A stretch of DNA of 64,000 nucleotides from Puia sp. (GTDB taxonomy: Bacteria; Bacteroidota; Bacteroidia; Chitinophagales; Chitinophagaceae). The notes under the pieces are model-generated. The model was not told the DNA's origin. It made no database searches and saw only the letters and a program-made list of their open reading frames with translations. The position numbers and the translations under genes are program-made. Position 1 is the first letter of the stretch. Each line of letters begins with the position of its first letter. This document shows positions 37,564-45,402 of the stretch, piece after piece. Location: NCBI GenBank assembly GCA_031292515.1, contig JARLGZ010000247.1:62001-126000 (forward strand), given 5' to 3'.

Positions 37564-37589
37564 CCCTCTTCGAGGGTGGCCCTTTTTTT
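37564..37589 (+). terminator. Terminator after 37267 gene
   Basis: CCCTC-TTC-GAGGG hairpin followed by TGGCCC and seven T. Confidence 0.7.
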
Positions 37590-37693
37590 ATCCTGATCAG
37601 AGGAAAAAAGTAAACGACCAATTTCCGGGTTGATGGGATGCCGCCTGACTGATACGGTGCTATCCTTCCTACCGGCCTCATCGCTAGGCTGCC

Positions 37694-37726
37694 GCAAGTG
37701 TCCTCTTCGGAGGGCACTTGCTTTTT
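37694..37726 (+). terminator. Strong hairpin with T-run
   Basis: GCAAGTG (37694-37700) pairs with CACTTGC (37715-37721), extended by CCTC/GAGG around TTCG, and five T follow. No ORF is supported just upstream, so it may be a remnant of a lost unit. Confidence 0.75.
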
Positions 37727-37905
37727 ATCAGGTTTTAAGAGGGAAACTCCCCTTGCTTGTTTTCGTTCCAATGGCTTTGATCAGCGAACCACCCTCGGAT
37801 ATCAGGTCATACAATAAGTCCCTGATTGCCTGACTTCCCTTGCCCGCGCATGAAAGGCAATTTCATACGACCATTATTAAGAGTGCGACTATAAAAAAAT
37901 ATACT

Positions 37906-38049
37906 ACAAATATACGGGTTAGCCAGTTACCACCTGAAGGAACTACGGCATAAAAACACCAACCCGCCCGCGACGCCCTCTTTTATATTCCGTTCCTCCT
38001 TCGTTGGATAGCGGGCTGAACCCGTGCCGGGGTGAAATATTTTTTCACC
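37906..38049 (+). repeat. Type A stem-loop element, copy A1
   Basis: Head ACAAATATACGGGTT, inner left arm AAGGAACTACGGCATAAAA, inner right arm TTTTATATTCCGTTCCTCC, tail GAACCCGTGCC and the small hairpin GGTGAAATATTTTTTCACC. ACGGGTT pairs with AACCCGT and GAAGGA with TCCTTC. The element ends 16 nt before the ATG at 38066. Confidence 0.9.
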
Positions 38050-38065
38050 TTCCAAAAATCACAGT

Positions 38066-38449
38066 ATGCAACAATCATTTGCGACCCGATGCCTTCAGAT
38101 CCTTCGTAACAAATCCGAGTATGTTGTACTCTTCGTCCAAACCTATCGGACATCCATCGAACTCGAGATTGCTCGTGATCACTTTCGCGCCGAAACACGT
38201 CTCGAAATAGAGGCTTGTCGGTTCGTTTTCACGCACTATGCACAGACTATGTTTCCCTTCGATGGAGCTGCCCAACAGCGCTTCGTTGAGGACGTAATCT
38301 CGGACAGGGAGTGGTCTTTACTGGAGATTTTCAGGTTCGAGACCTGGTACTTCCGCACGTATGTAGCTGCCTGGTATACCAGGTTCGTGTGGAGAAGGTA
38401 TCAATCCGCCCGGTGGCGCGACTTCTTCCAAGTGCTGGGGTCCTTCTAA
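38066..38449 (+). CDS. Unknown 127-residue protein behind element A1
   Basis: MQQSFATRCLQILRNKSEYV start, no signal peptide, rich in aromatic residues and Arg (FRFETWYFRTYVAAWYTRFV). The start is fixed by the 16-nt distance from the A1 element, the same as for the other type A genes. A terminator follows at 38472. No family recognised. Confidence 0.65.
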   Translation: MQQSFATRCLQILRNKSEYVVLFVQTYRTSIELEIARDHFRAETRLEIEACRFVFTHYAQTMFPFDGAAQQRFVEDVISDREWSLLEIFRFETWYFRTYVAAWYTRFVWRRYQSARWRDFFQVLGSF

Positions 38450-38471
38450 AGAATTTTGTCTCCCATCCTCA

Positions 38472-38501
38472 AACGGTTGACCACCTGGTCGACCGTTTTT
38501 T
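38472..38501. terminator. Terminator between convergent genes
   Basis: AACGGTTGACC (38472-38482) pairs with GGTCGACCGTT (38487-38497), one wobble, loop ACCT, then a T-run. It lies between the + gene at 38066 and the - gene at 38511. Confidence 0.85.
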
Positions 38502-38510
38502 CATCTGGTG

Positions 38511-38750
38511 CTATTCGTCGGCTTGCTGATGCTCCAGTAACGCCCTTGCTTTTACGAGCCGGTCCCACACTGGACGCTGGACAGCAACGCTATTGCCCGG
38601 CTCCAGGATCGCCAACGAAGATTGAATAAAGAGAGGTACGTCTACGACTTTCTCTCCAGGGCCAAGTGTTAACGTCTCCGGCAATACAGGCAGGCTTTTG
38701 AAAAAGGCCCTGATCTCCTCCACCTGGCTCTTTTCCCTAAATATATCCAT
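38511..38750 (-). CDS. Small DUF6965-like protein
   Basis: 79 aa. The pattern VEEIRAFFKSLPVLPETLTL, then VVDVPLFIQSSLAIL and RPVWDRLVKARALLE, fits my memory of the Bacteroidota DUF6965 family, which is of unknown function and common on mobile elements. It is the only convincing minus-strand gene in the array region and has no type A or B element. Assignment is from recall of the pattern, not a search. Confidence 0.6.
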   Translation of the reverse strand: MDIFREKSQVEEIRAFFKSLPVLPETLTLGPGEKVVDVPLFIQSSLAILEPGNSVAVQRPVWDRLVKARALLEHQQADE

Positions 38751-38837
38751 TTCTCAAAGATAGGGCTAAGCCACGAGCTGATAACCACCTTTGGCTCGTT
38801 GGAATATGTCTGTCGAATAGGGGTAAATAAATATCCC

Positions 38838-38979
38838 ACAAATTTACGGGTTGATCGGGAACCTTTGGCGGAAGGAACTACGGCATAAACACAACGGCTT
38901 TGCGCTTGGCTTCCTTTTATTCCGTTCCTCCTCCGCCTTTTCCCGTCCGAACCCGCCCCGGGGTGAAATATTTATTCAC
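38838..38979 (+). repeat. Type A stem-loop element, copy A2
   Basis: Contains ACAAATTTACGGGTT, AAGGAACTACGGCATAAACA, CTTTTATTCCGTTCCTCC and GAACCCG. The arms pair in order as CGGGTT/AACCCG, CGGGAA/TTCCCG, GGCGGA/TCCGCC and GGAAC/GTTCC, the best continuous example. Tail GGTGAAATATTTATTCAC, then 16 nt to the ATG at 38996. Confidence 0.92.
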
Positions 38980-38995
38980 TTAAAATTCACCCGTT

Positions 38996-39225
38996 ATGTT
39001 CCGCAAGAATGTAAAGCTCAGCGCTGTTGACAAACCCGAAAAATTGGATGTAGCTCTGCTCGACGAAGGACGCAAAAGATGTAGAAAATTACTCGAATCT
39101 GTACTCAAGGACGGGGTCCCATCCAAATCGTGGAAGAATGGTCAAAAGAAGAACTGAAAAGCAAATTCAAGAAGTTAGTGGACTTGATTAACCGGCTGTG
39201 GGACGAAGAGAAAAGACTGCGCTGA
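38996..39225 (+). pseudogene. Small gene behind element A2, split by a -1 frameshift
   Basis: The ATG at 38996 is 16 nt behind A2, as expected. The first frame codes MFRKNVKLSAVDKPEKLDVA and about 20 further plausible residues, then degenerates and stops at TGA after SWKNGQKKN. From about 39118 a second frame, shifted by -1, reads IQIVEEWSKEELKSKFKKLV and DLINRLWDEEKRLR to a TGA at 39223-39225, strongly protein-like. Joined, they give about 76 aa. The junction lies in GGGGTCCC, so a one-base loss or sequencing error in a homopolymer is likely; programmed frameshifting is possible. Confidence 0.65.
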
Positions 39226-39385
39226 CGCGGAGATTTTTATCGAAGAACAGGTGCGCCCTTTACGCACAGGAAATAGGACATCCCCTTTTGCCTAGCCGTG
39301 GAAACTGTTAATCGGCCTATTCAAAGAAGGCGGCTGTGCTTTGAATTCCTGCTGTCTTGCAGCAATGCCCCCAAACGGACAAAAA

Positions 39386-39418
39386 AAAAGGATCGGCAGA
39401 TCGAATACCGGTCCTTTT
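39386..39418. terminator. Terminator with GATCGAA loop (1)
   Basis: AAAAGGATCGG (39386-39396) pairs with CCGGTCCTTTT (39408-39418), one mismatch, and the loop contains GATCGAA. T-runs on both strands. It precedes element A3 by 48 nt. Confidence 0.85.
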
Positions 39419-39466
39419 ACAAAATACAGGGATGACCCTTGTGGAGACGAGGTAACAATAAATCTC

Positions 39467-39608
39467 ACAAATTTACGAATTGACCGGACACAGGCCCAAG
39501 GAATTTCCGGCATAAACACAGATCAAGTTCACAAGGCCTCCTTTTATTCCGTTCCTCCTTGGCCTGGTGGCCGGCCGAATCCGTGCCCATGGTGAAATAT
39601 TTTTCACC
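39467..39608 (+). repeat. Type A stem-loop element, copy A3
   Basis: Head ACAAATTTACGAATT. The inner left arm is diverged (AAGGAATTTCCGGCATAAAC) while the right arm is standard (TTTTATTCCGTTCCTCCTT). CAGGCC pairs with GGCCTG and ACCGG with CCGGC, sequences unlike the other copies. Tail GGTGAAATATTTTTCACC, 18 nt before the ATG at 39627. Confidence 0.9.
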
Positions 39609-39626
39609 ATTTAAATGTCATTTGTT

Positions 39627-39935
39627 ATGAAAACAGCAAAGCATCGAAACAGCGAAATGCCGGTCGTCTTCACGCGCCACGTGGATTCTATGAACAGTTG
39701 GCTGGAGGTGCATTACTTCTCTTTGGTTGAACTGAAATTGACAGCGCTGATTTCAGGAGCTTCCTATCGGGACGGTGACACCGTATACCTGGAAGAAGAC
39801 GGCGATGCCTCGCTATTTCGGAAAGCCTGGTACCGTTACATGCAAAACCGGGGGATGGATGTTGACATCGAGGTAGAGGAAATCTTCGATGGGCAACAAT
39901 CCTTCATCGCATTCTTGCCTCCGTACCATAGCTGA
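39627..39935 (+). CDS. Unknown 102-residue protein behind element A3
   Basis: The ATG at 39627 (MKTAKHRNSEMPVVFTRHVD) is chosen over 39615 because it keeps the 15-18 nt distance seen for all type A genes and follows the TTATG context. The body has a beta-rich acidic segment (YRDGDTVYLEEDGDASLFRK) and no signal peptide. No family recognised. Confidence 0.65.
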   Translation: MKTAKHRNSEMPVVFTRHVDSMNSWLEVHYFSLVELKLTALISGASYRDGDTVYLEEDGDASLFRKAWYRYMQNRGMDVDIEVEEIFDGQQSFIAFLPPYHS

Positions 39936-39948
39936 TCAAAACAGGTAG

Positions 39949-39980
39949 GCGCCTCTTCGTGGAGGCGCTTATCTTCTTTT
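39949..39980 (+). terminator. Terminator after 39627 gene
   Basis: GCGCCTC (39949-39955) pairs with GAGGCGC (39962-39968); a T-rich but interrupted tail follows. Confidence 0.6.
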
Positions 39981-40073
39981 GCAACTGGTTTCCTTAAGGC
40001 GGTGCCTTTTTCCTTTTGTCCCCGTAAGAACTACAGGCACCCACCAGGTCCCTCTTACCGAAAATGCCCGCCC

Positions 40074-40328
40074 GCAAGCTCATTCTTCCCGACACCCTTA
40101 AATTACTATTCCCCTCCAAAAAAGTAAAGGTCTGCACTCCGCATAGCTTCGTTGGCGCTGCGCGTTTAAAAAAAAATCTCCACACTCTTTTCGCTGCGCG
40201 ATTCGGTGTCCGCGATCGGCGGACGATGCCGTAGAGGTTGTATTTGTTTTTTAAAACCTTGACTTTTCCTCCGGTGAATGAGTACTGCTATTCGCTAAGG
40301 GTGAATGAATGAGGCGCTATGCCGAATT
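40074..40328 (+). repeat. Type B stem-loop element, copy B1
   Basis: About 255 bp. Left arm CAAGCTCATTC, CACCCTTAAATTACTATTC, AAAGTAAAGGTCTGCAC; right arm AAAACCTTGACTTTTCCTCC, GAATGAGTA, CTAAGGGTGAATGAATGA. CACCCTTA pairs with TAAGGGTG and AAAGTAAAGGT with ACCTTGACTTT (one mismatch). A conserved GC-rich loop region holds TCTCCACACTCTTTTCGC. It lies 31 nt before the ssb-like gene at 40360. Confidence 0.88.
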
Positions 40329-40359
40329 AGAATTTACCTAACATTTAAATTTTACAATC

Positions 40360-40740
40360 ATGGAAACAGTTGTTGGTTATTTGACAAAAGACGCGAAAGT
40401 AAGCTGGGTTGGCAATTACAAGGTCGTCAATTTTACTGTCGCGAAAAACAGGACGTTCAAAGGACGGGACGGGAAGGTCCAAAAGAAGACCAAATTTTAT
40501 GAATGCTCCTATTGGAATGTAGAAAATGTCGCCCCGTATCTTCTCAAAGGCACGTTGGTGGAAGTGGAAGGAGATGTAGACGCGAAGGCTTACCAAAAGA
40601 ATGACGGGGAACCAGGTGCCTCCTTGACCCTTCGGGTAACTTTTCTACAAATGTATCAATCTAAAAAGACAGAGGCAGAAGACCTGATTACTGAGACGGT
40701 ACCACTCACCAATGAGCCCATCGACGATTTGCCGTTTTAG
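40360..40740 (+). CDS. ssb: Single-stranded DNA-binding protein (first copy)
   Basis: 126 aa, one OB fold: METVVGYLTKDAKVSWVGNY, then KVVNFTVAKNRTFKG and the KFYECSYWNVENVAPYLLKG strand with the aromatic residues that stack on bases. The C-terminus ends in the acidic tip PIDDLPF, which binds partner repair and replication proteins. The short linker is typical of mobile-element SSBs. It follows type B element B1 and is one of two ssb genes in the array; the other at 56646 is only distantly similar. It should coat single-stranded DNA during transfer or replication. Confidence 0.95.
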   Translation: METVVGYLTKDAKVSWVGNYKVVNFTVAKNRTFKGRDGKVQKKTKFYECSYWNVENVAPYLLKGTLVEVEGDVDAKAYQKNDGEPGASLTLRVTFLQMYQSKKTEAEDLITETVPLTNEPIDDLPF

Positions 40741-40804
40741 CCCTCCACCGGGAGCGCCGCCGGTTCATCAAGGGGCGCCATTTTTTCACCATAAATAGTA
40801 TATT

Positions 40805-41308
40805 ATGTTACTTACTGAAGTTTATACCGAAGCGCGCAATCATTTTTTGCTTGGGATAGGCGACCGGGATCAAAAGGCTGTGATTCGTCGCTTTGGCAAA
40901 GAAGAGTTGGAAATTACGGCCCGCAAATTGAATAAATATGTAGAGACATTTCACGCCAATTATCTTCAATCGAAATTCGGGCTGGCGCACCGTGAATTTA
41001 CCATGTGGTATTTTGCGAACTACGTGGCTCCCCCTAGAACAGCCCGAAATTTCAACGTGGTGTACCACGAGCTGCCAAAAGTGAAGTTTATCTCGACGAA
41101 GATTTCTCCTATGCAATTGGTTACGGAGAATAATGTGCCCAAATACGTATCCTGCGAACCGGAAGACGCCCTGTTTTGGGTGGTTTTCCTCAAAACAAAA
41201 GGAGGGGAGGCTTTTCCCGTAGCCGACTGCAGGGATCAGGAAGCCGCTCAGACCGTTGAATTTTTACTTCATCGCATCAATCCCCGGTTGAAGTTGCCCG
41301 GCCAGTGA
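40805..41308 (+). CDS. Unknown 167-residue protein downstream of ssb
   Basis: Starts at an ATG 12 nt after a TTTTTTCACC sequence, the same leader as the type A genes. Cytoplasmic; helical N-terminus (FGKEELEITARKLNKYVETF) and a beta-rich C-terminal half (FWVVFLKTKGGEAFPVADCR). Probably co-transcribed with ssb. A strong terminator follows. No family recognised. Confidence 0.7.
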   Translation: MLLTEVYTEARNHFLLGIGDRDQKAVIRRFGKEELEITARKLNKYVETFHANYLQSKFGLAHREFTMWYFANYVAPPRTARNFNVVYHELPKVKFISTKISPMQLVTENNVPKYVSCEPEDALFWVVFLKTKGGEAFPVADCRDQEAAQTVEFLLHRINPRLKLPGQ

Positions 41309-41323
41309 GAGTGCAAGATCCGG

Positions 41324-41353
41324 GGTGGCCGGCACAGGCCGGCCACCTTTTTT
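41324..41353 (+). terminator. Strong terminator
   Basis: GGTGGCCGG (41324-41332) pairs perfectly with CCGGCCACC (41339-41347), then six T. Ends the first ssb unit. Confidence 0.92.
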
Positions 41354-41379
41354 CTCTATTGGAACGGCGACGCCGAAGG

Positions 41380-41435
41380 TACAAGGTAGAAAGCCCGCTA
41401 TTCGCCAAGGCTGGACACGGCTTTGGTTGGTATAT
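41380..41435 (+). repeat. Short 'AAGGTAGAAAGCC' repeat with hairpin (type C, copy 1)
   Basis: CAAGGTAGAAAGCCCGC opens a stretch that ends in GGCTTTGG, so AAAGCC pairs with GGCTTT. A similar stretch lies at 60823-60867. The DNA from here to B2 at 41487 has no supported gene. Confidence 0.45.
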
Positions 41436-41486
41436 GCCAGCGCCCGGATACCTGGTCGCGGTAGTGCAACCAGGGATGCCTACTCA

Positions 41487-41739
41487 CAGGCTCATTCCTA
41501 CTTACACCCTTAAATTACTATTCTCCTCCGTGAAAGTAAAGGTCTGCACTTCGCGTTGCTGCGTTTGCACTGCGCGTTTTAAAAAAAATCTCCACACTCT
41601 TTTCGCTGCGCGACTTGGTATCCGCCCCGGGCGGATGGGTCTATAGAGGTCGTATTTTTTTTGAAAACCTTGACTTTCCCTCCGGCGAATTAGTAGGGCT
41701 GTTCGCTAAGGGTGAATGAATGAGGCGCTCTGCCGAATT
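41487..41739 (+). repeat. Type B stem-loop element, copy B2
   Basis: Closest relative of B1. CACCCTTA pairs with TAAGGGTG, TACTATTC with GAATTAGTA, and GAAAGTAAAGGT with ACCTTGACTTTC. The loop has ATCCGCCCCGGGCGGAT, a perfect small inverted repeat. GTATTTTTTTTG near 41659 resembles a -7 box. It ends 29 nt before the ATG at 41769. Confidence 0.88.
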
Positions 41740-41768
41740 CCTGCCATTCTTCATCTAAACAGTTTTTT

Positions 41769-41972
41769 ATGCCAAACAAACAATTAGCCATCGTCATGCA
41801 CTTGTCATGGGAAATTCAGAAAAGGCGAAAGTATGACCGCGCACGGTCGCTTACCTACGCGTGGTCTTTCCTTTTTAACGAAGACGTTTTTAAGTACTAC
41901 CGAAGGCTGAAACAAAGTTCCCGCCCCGGACCCGGTAAGTCTGGACCAGCCCTTTTGACATTGTTCAATTAA
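41769..41972 (+). CDS. Unknown 67-residue basic protein
   Basis: MPNKQLAIVMHLSWEIQKRR start; small, basic, helical (KYDRARSLTYAWSFLFNEDV). It is the first gene behind element B2 and is followed after 55 bp by the DUF932 gene. No family recognised. The position right after an element, as for ssb, supports a real gene. Confidence 0.65.
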   Translation: MPNKQLAIVMHLSWEIQKRRKYDRARSLTYAWSFLFNEDVFKYYRRLKQSSRPGPGKSGPALLTLFN

Positions 41973-42027
41973 TCACTCATCTAAAATCCACAGGGTTGCA
42001 GCCTGTGCAAAAAAAATGCAAATTATT

Positions 42028-43062
42028 ATGGGACACAACATCTATTTCAACGAACAGACCGGCAAACATTCTTTCTATTCAGTAAAAGAAAAAGCATGGC
42101 ACGAATTGGGCCACATTGCCGACCAGTATGAGACCAGCGCCGAAGTGCTTGCCAATTCAGGACTCGATTTTAAGGTAGAGAAGGCCCCGAACGTACATAG
42201 ACTACCAGACGGGCGGGAAATTGTTTCATCGACCAGCTATTTTACTTATCGGACCGACACGACTGAAATTCTCGGGGACCAGATCGGTGCCGATTACCAT
42301 GTTGTGCAAAATCGCGAGGCGTTTTCGTTCTTCGATGCCATTGCCGGAAAAGACGGGGTATATTATGAGACCGCTGGAGCATTGGGGAAAGGCGAGCGGA
42401 TTTTCATTACCGCGAAGCTACCCGGTTTCATCAAAATAGGGGCAGACGACCTAATCGAAAAGTACCTGTTTTTGACGACCTCACACGATGGGAAATCGAG
42501 TATTACGGCCGCCTTCACCCCCGTTCGGATTGTTTGCAATAACACCCTGACCGCAGCGCTGCAGGATTGTTCCAACACCGTTACAATTAAACATACCTTG
42601 AATGCATCTGCCCAGTTAAAATCCGCTCATCGGATCATGGGCATGATCAACACCCTTGCACCGATGTACGAGGAGCTTTTTAACGTTTGGGCAAAAATTC
42701 CTGTCACCGTTAACGAGATGACCCGGATGATCGTATTGGCACTGGCTCCTAACAAGGAAACCATCGACAACGTTTTGAGCGGCCAAGAGGACGAGAATTC
42801 AAGCGCATTTAAGAATATCGTTCGTGATGCGCTCGGGTATGCCTTAATCAGCGAAACCCAACAGCTTACGGCTACCCGCCAAACGCTCTATGGGGTGTAC
42901 AACGCGGTCACCGGCTACTTTCAGAATGTGCGCGACTACAAGGATACCGACGCGAAAATGAAATCGATCATCTATGCGGGGACCGCTCAAGGGCGCACCC
43001 AGACGATTTTTCGGTTGTGTGAGGGGTTTGCCAAGAGCGGGCCGTCCTCTATTGGTTTATAA
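42028..43062 (+). CDS. DUF932 phage/plasmid-like protein
   Basis: 344 aa from the ATG at 42028; an ATG at 42016 is in frame. It carries the recognisable family features: an early segment KAWHELGHIADQYETSAEVL, then DYHVVQNREAFSFFDAIAG, the core LTTSHDGKSSITAAFTPVRI and VCNNTLTAAL. DUF932 proteins are widespread on phages, plasmids and integrative elements and are often near ssb, but their function is unknown. It shares the B2 unit with two or three small genes. Confidence 0.88.
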   Translation: MGHNIYFNEQTGKHSFYSVKEKAWHELGHIADQYETSAEVLANSGLDFKVEKAPNVHRLPDGREIVSSTSYFTYRTDTTEILGDQIGADYHVVQNREAFSFFDAIAGKDGVYYETAGALGKGERIFITAKLPGFIKIGADDLIEKYLFLTTSHDGKSSITAAFTPVRIVCNNTLTAALQDCSNTVTIKHTLNASAQLKSAHRIMGMINTLAPMYEELFNVWAKIPVTVNEMTRMIVLALAPNKETIDNVLSGQEDENSSAFKNIVRDALGYALISETQQLTATRQTLYGVYNAVTGYFQNVRDYKDTDAKMKSIIYAGTAQGRTQTIFRLCEGFAKSGPSSIGL

Positions 43063-43106
43063 CATCAAAACCGGGGGCGCAGCCGGTAAAAGGGGCGCAC
43101 TTTTTT

Positions 43107-43460
43107 ATGAATCCACGGATAAAAAAAGCTACCATTGAAGCGGCCCAGTCCGTTAGCCGCACCCCAGATAGGGTATTGCACAACATTCCCTTGTTCGACG
43201 AACAAGAAATTGCACCGAGTATTTTCTACGGTATCGATCACCGGGGCTTTGCGAGGTTATACGATTTCGAATGGTTTTTGGGATACGCGGGTCCACCGGA
43301 TTCGCCCCCCTATTCAAAATATGTCGTTTCCATTTTTGGCAAACTTTCGCCGCGGCGCAGTTGGAAACGGGCGAAATATGCGTGTCAGACATCGGCGAAT
43401 GGTGCTTTGCTTGAAAGGGGATTAGCCCTTTGTGCAAAACTGGCTGCTCGCCGGACGTAA
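43107..43460 (+). CDS. Unknown 117-residue protein
   Basis: Starts directly after a GGGGCGCAC-TTTTTT run (ATG at 43107), the same kind of junction seen before 40805 and 57122. Cytoplasmic and basic. The N-terminal part (LHNIPLFDEQEIAPSIFYGI) is more protein-like than the C-terminal Ala/Arg-rich part, so the end may be frameshifted. No family recognised. Confidence 0.55.
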   Translation: MNPRIKKATIEAAQSVSRTPDRVLHNIPLFDEQEIAPSIFYGIDHRGFARLYDFEWFLGYAGPPDSPPYSKYVVSIFGKLSPRRSWKRAKYACQTSANGALLERGLALCAKLAARRT

Positions 43461-43521
43461 TCGCCCGAGGTATACGATCTTGGACGGAGGTTTCCCAATA
43501 GCTAATCATTAATTGCATAAT

Positions 43522-43971
43522 ATGAGCGTTGAATTGACAAATGGGAGCCCATATACGGTCCTCTCAATACCCGAATGGACAGGATTCGCAAAAAGGACAG
43601 AGATTGTTGTTGAAAATTGTTTCCCGAGAGAGGGCTTTTACGGCTATCGGGAGCGGGGGAGGCAGGATCTCGCTTATTCACCTGTTGTGGGCGAGTTAGA
43701 AATGTATCTTTTGTTTGAAGGTCATGACCTTCCTTTTACGCTCGACGTGGAATTAGGCTGCTCCCGTCTGCTCGGTGTTTTCAATTTTATCTGCGATTCC
43801 CCAGACGAACTAAGGAAGAACATTAAGCAGTATTGTATCAACCCATCTTTTGAAAAGTTTCGGCGAATGCTGTATATGTCGTGGAGATTACGCAACGCCC
43901 ATGAGCCGAAGTCTACCTTTCTTTTCCCGGAATGCCTTACACAGTCCAAACTTTTTTGCTATCACCTTTGA
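43522..43971 (+). CDS. Unknown protein, paralog of the 62218 gene (149 aa)
   Basis: The ATG at 43522 follows a TTG at 43513. It aligns with the N-terminal ~150 residues of the 239-residue protein at 62218: LFEGHDLPFTLDVELG with VFAGHNLPINVYIRVG, and FNFICDSPDELRKNIKQYCI with FNFHSADPDALKLFIQQHCL. The shared unit is beta-rich with a short helix; no catalytic motif is seen. Here the C-terminal ~90 residues of the longer paralog are missing. A perfect terminator follows. Confidence 0.72.
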   Translation: MSVELTNGSPYTVLSIPEWTGFAKRTEIVVENCFPREGFYGYRERGRQDLAYSPVVGELEMYLLFEGHDLPFTLDVELGCSRLLGVFNFICDSPDELRKNIKQYCINPSFEKFRRMLYMSWRLRNAHEPKSTFLFPECLTQSKLFCYHL

Positions 43972-44006
43972 CCCAACCCACATACCGGCATCATCCTCGG
44001 CGCGGA

Positions 44007-44039
44007 AAAAGGATAGGCAGATCGAATGCCTATCCTTTT
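44007..44039. terminator. Terminator with GATCGAA loop (2)
   Basis: AAAAGGATAGGCA (44007-44019) pairs perfectly over 13 bp with TGCCTATCCTTTT (44027-44039) around the loop GATCGAA. It ends the B2 unit and lies 42 nt before element A4. Confidence 0.93.
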
Positions 44040-44081
44040 AAAATGGACCTGAAAAAATCTACGAAGGGGTGAAAAGACTTT

Positions 44082-44221
44082 ACAAATGTACGGATTAGCC
44101 GACGACGACTTGCAAGGAACTACGGCATAAACACCAAGCCACCACGCAATCCGTTCCTTTATTCCGTTCCTCCTTGCTTCGAACCGGCTGAATCCGTGCC
44201 GAGGGTGAATATTTTTTCACC
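44082..44221 (+). repeat. Type A stem-loop element, copy A4
   Basis: ACAAATGTACGGATT head with the matching AATCCGT tail: the usual CGGGTT/AACCCG pair has become CGGATT/AATCCG on both sides, a compensated change. AGCCG pairs with CGGCT and GCAAGG with CCTTGC. Standard core AAGGAACTACGGCATAAACA. Ends 15 nt before the ATG at 44237. Confidence 0.93.
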
Positions 44222-44236
44222 TACAAATTATTAATT

Positions 44237-44686
44237 ATGGAAAAAACAAAACAGGTAACTGATTGCATCCTTATTAAGGCCTCCGACACCAGCGAATGGG
44301 ACTATTGCAACTTTGCGCTCATTTCTTGTCCTGCTGAATGGAAAATCTTGTTGAAAAGGCGGCTCGAACAGATCAAGCCTTTCGAAAGCGATTCATCCTT
44401 TAGGGCGCTCGTATTTTGGGATTTCAACGTTGATTTCTTGCAAAATAGGACACGTGCATCGGACGATGAAATCGTTGACGAAGAGACTTTTTTCGAGGAG
44501 AAAAATTGGCAGTACGTAGTATTGAATAATAATGAATTTGATGAGATTGCCAGGCCAGAAAACAAAATCCGGGCTCATCAACTCGTTCTATACAGTCGGG
44601 GAACGGCAAAATTCCAGGCTTGGGGGGAACACACAAACGAAGAATTTACCACGGAAGAATTCAGTATCGATGATCTCTTGGCATAG
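44237..44686 (+). CDS. Unknown acidic 149-residue protein behind element A4
   Basis: MEKTKQVTDCILIKASDTSE start, no signal peptide. Acidic overall (RASDDEIVDEETFFEEKNWQ) with a strongly acidic end (NEEFTTEEFSIDDLLA). Small acidic proteins on mobile elements are sometimes DNA mimics that block host nucleases or restriction enzymes; this is only a possibility here. No family recognised. Confidence 0.7.
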   Translation: MEKTKQVTDCILIKASDTSEWDYCNFALISCPAEWKILLKRRLEQIKPFESDSSFRALVFWDFNVDFLQNRTRASDDEIVDEETFFEEKNWQYVVLNNNEFDEIARPENKIRAHQLVLYSRGTAKFQAWGEHTNEEFTTEEFSIDDLLA

Positions 44687-44882
44687 TTGCTTAGTGTCCT
44701 GCAAGAGGTAAAGCGTTCCTGTGTCGGCAGCGCATGCAGCAATGGAGGTGTGTCCGGCAGGGATTCAACCCCTGTCCAGATCTTTGCCCTCGAAAGGAGC
44801 GTGCGCTCCATCGGCAGGCTGTCGGGTCTTGGCTATTTCAGTTATTCCTGCCTTCGGGTCGGAGATTGACCACTGCTGCGGA

Positions 44883-44915
44883 AAACCGGAAGGCGGATCG
44901 AACGCCTTCCGGTTT
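44883..44915. terminator. Hairpin with GATCGAA loop (3)
   Basis: AAACCGGAAGGCG (44883-44895) pairs perfectly over 13 bp with CGCCTTCCGGTTT (44903-44915) around GATCGAA. Marks the end of the A4 unit; the RHS locus begins downstream. Confidence 0.88.
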
Positions 44916-45161
44916 ACGGGTGATTCGAGCAGCTGTGCTTCTTCTTGCTCCTTCATCTTATTCAAATGCCAATTAGTTACGAGCAGACCGTAGACATCCG
45001 CCCGTCTTGGCTTTAGGTGCTTTTCAGGTATAGTGCTGCGCGTGCATGAAAAGCCGACTTCAGAAAATGAAACCTTTTTTTCATCCGCTGAACTCGGATA
45101 AATTTTGAATAAATGTTAAAAGACGGGTACAAAACTGTGTTTTTATACGGGGAACAGGCGT

Positions 45162-45202
45162 GTTAAAACGCCATTTTTTTATGTCAAAACGCTATTTTTT
45201 AT
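45162..45202 (+). repeat. Two-unit tandem repeat upstream of RHS locus
   Basis: GTTAAAACGCCATTTTTTTA (from 45162) and GTCAAAACGCTATTTTTTAT (from 45183) are near-identical 20-21 bp units in direct tandem. They may bind a regulator or form part of a promoter. Confidence 0.6.
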
Positions 45203-45402
45203 GAAAGGGCAACTGGGTATTCGACATTTGGCAAGCCCCTGAAATAGTATCGTATGACTGAAATGAATAATTCGACTGTGGTATTTTAGAACCACACAGG
45301 AATGGAGCGGCCTCAAAAAAAGTGAGTTTCCTATCGCTACATTTGAAATGCGACGGCATTTTTTGCTGGATGGCCAACTCCTAACCGCTCAACCTGCTTC
45401 TT

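Larger units (their letters stand above)
44687..45402. other. Intergenic region between array and RHS locus
   Basis: About 715 bp. It holds a GGAGCG/CGCTCC hairpin near 44,797-44,810, a CAGGG/CCCTG hairpin near 44,757-44,775, the perfect terminator at 44883-44915 and a tandem repeat at 45162-45202. No convincing gene or tRNA. Confidence 0.6.

Noticed and set aside
44757..44775. CAGGG-ATTCAAC-CCCTG hairpin resembling a tRNA T-arm
   Set aside because: No acceptor stem, D-arm or anticodon arm could be folded at suitable distances on either strand, so it is not called a tRNA.
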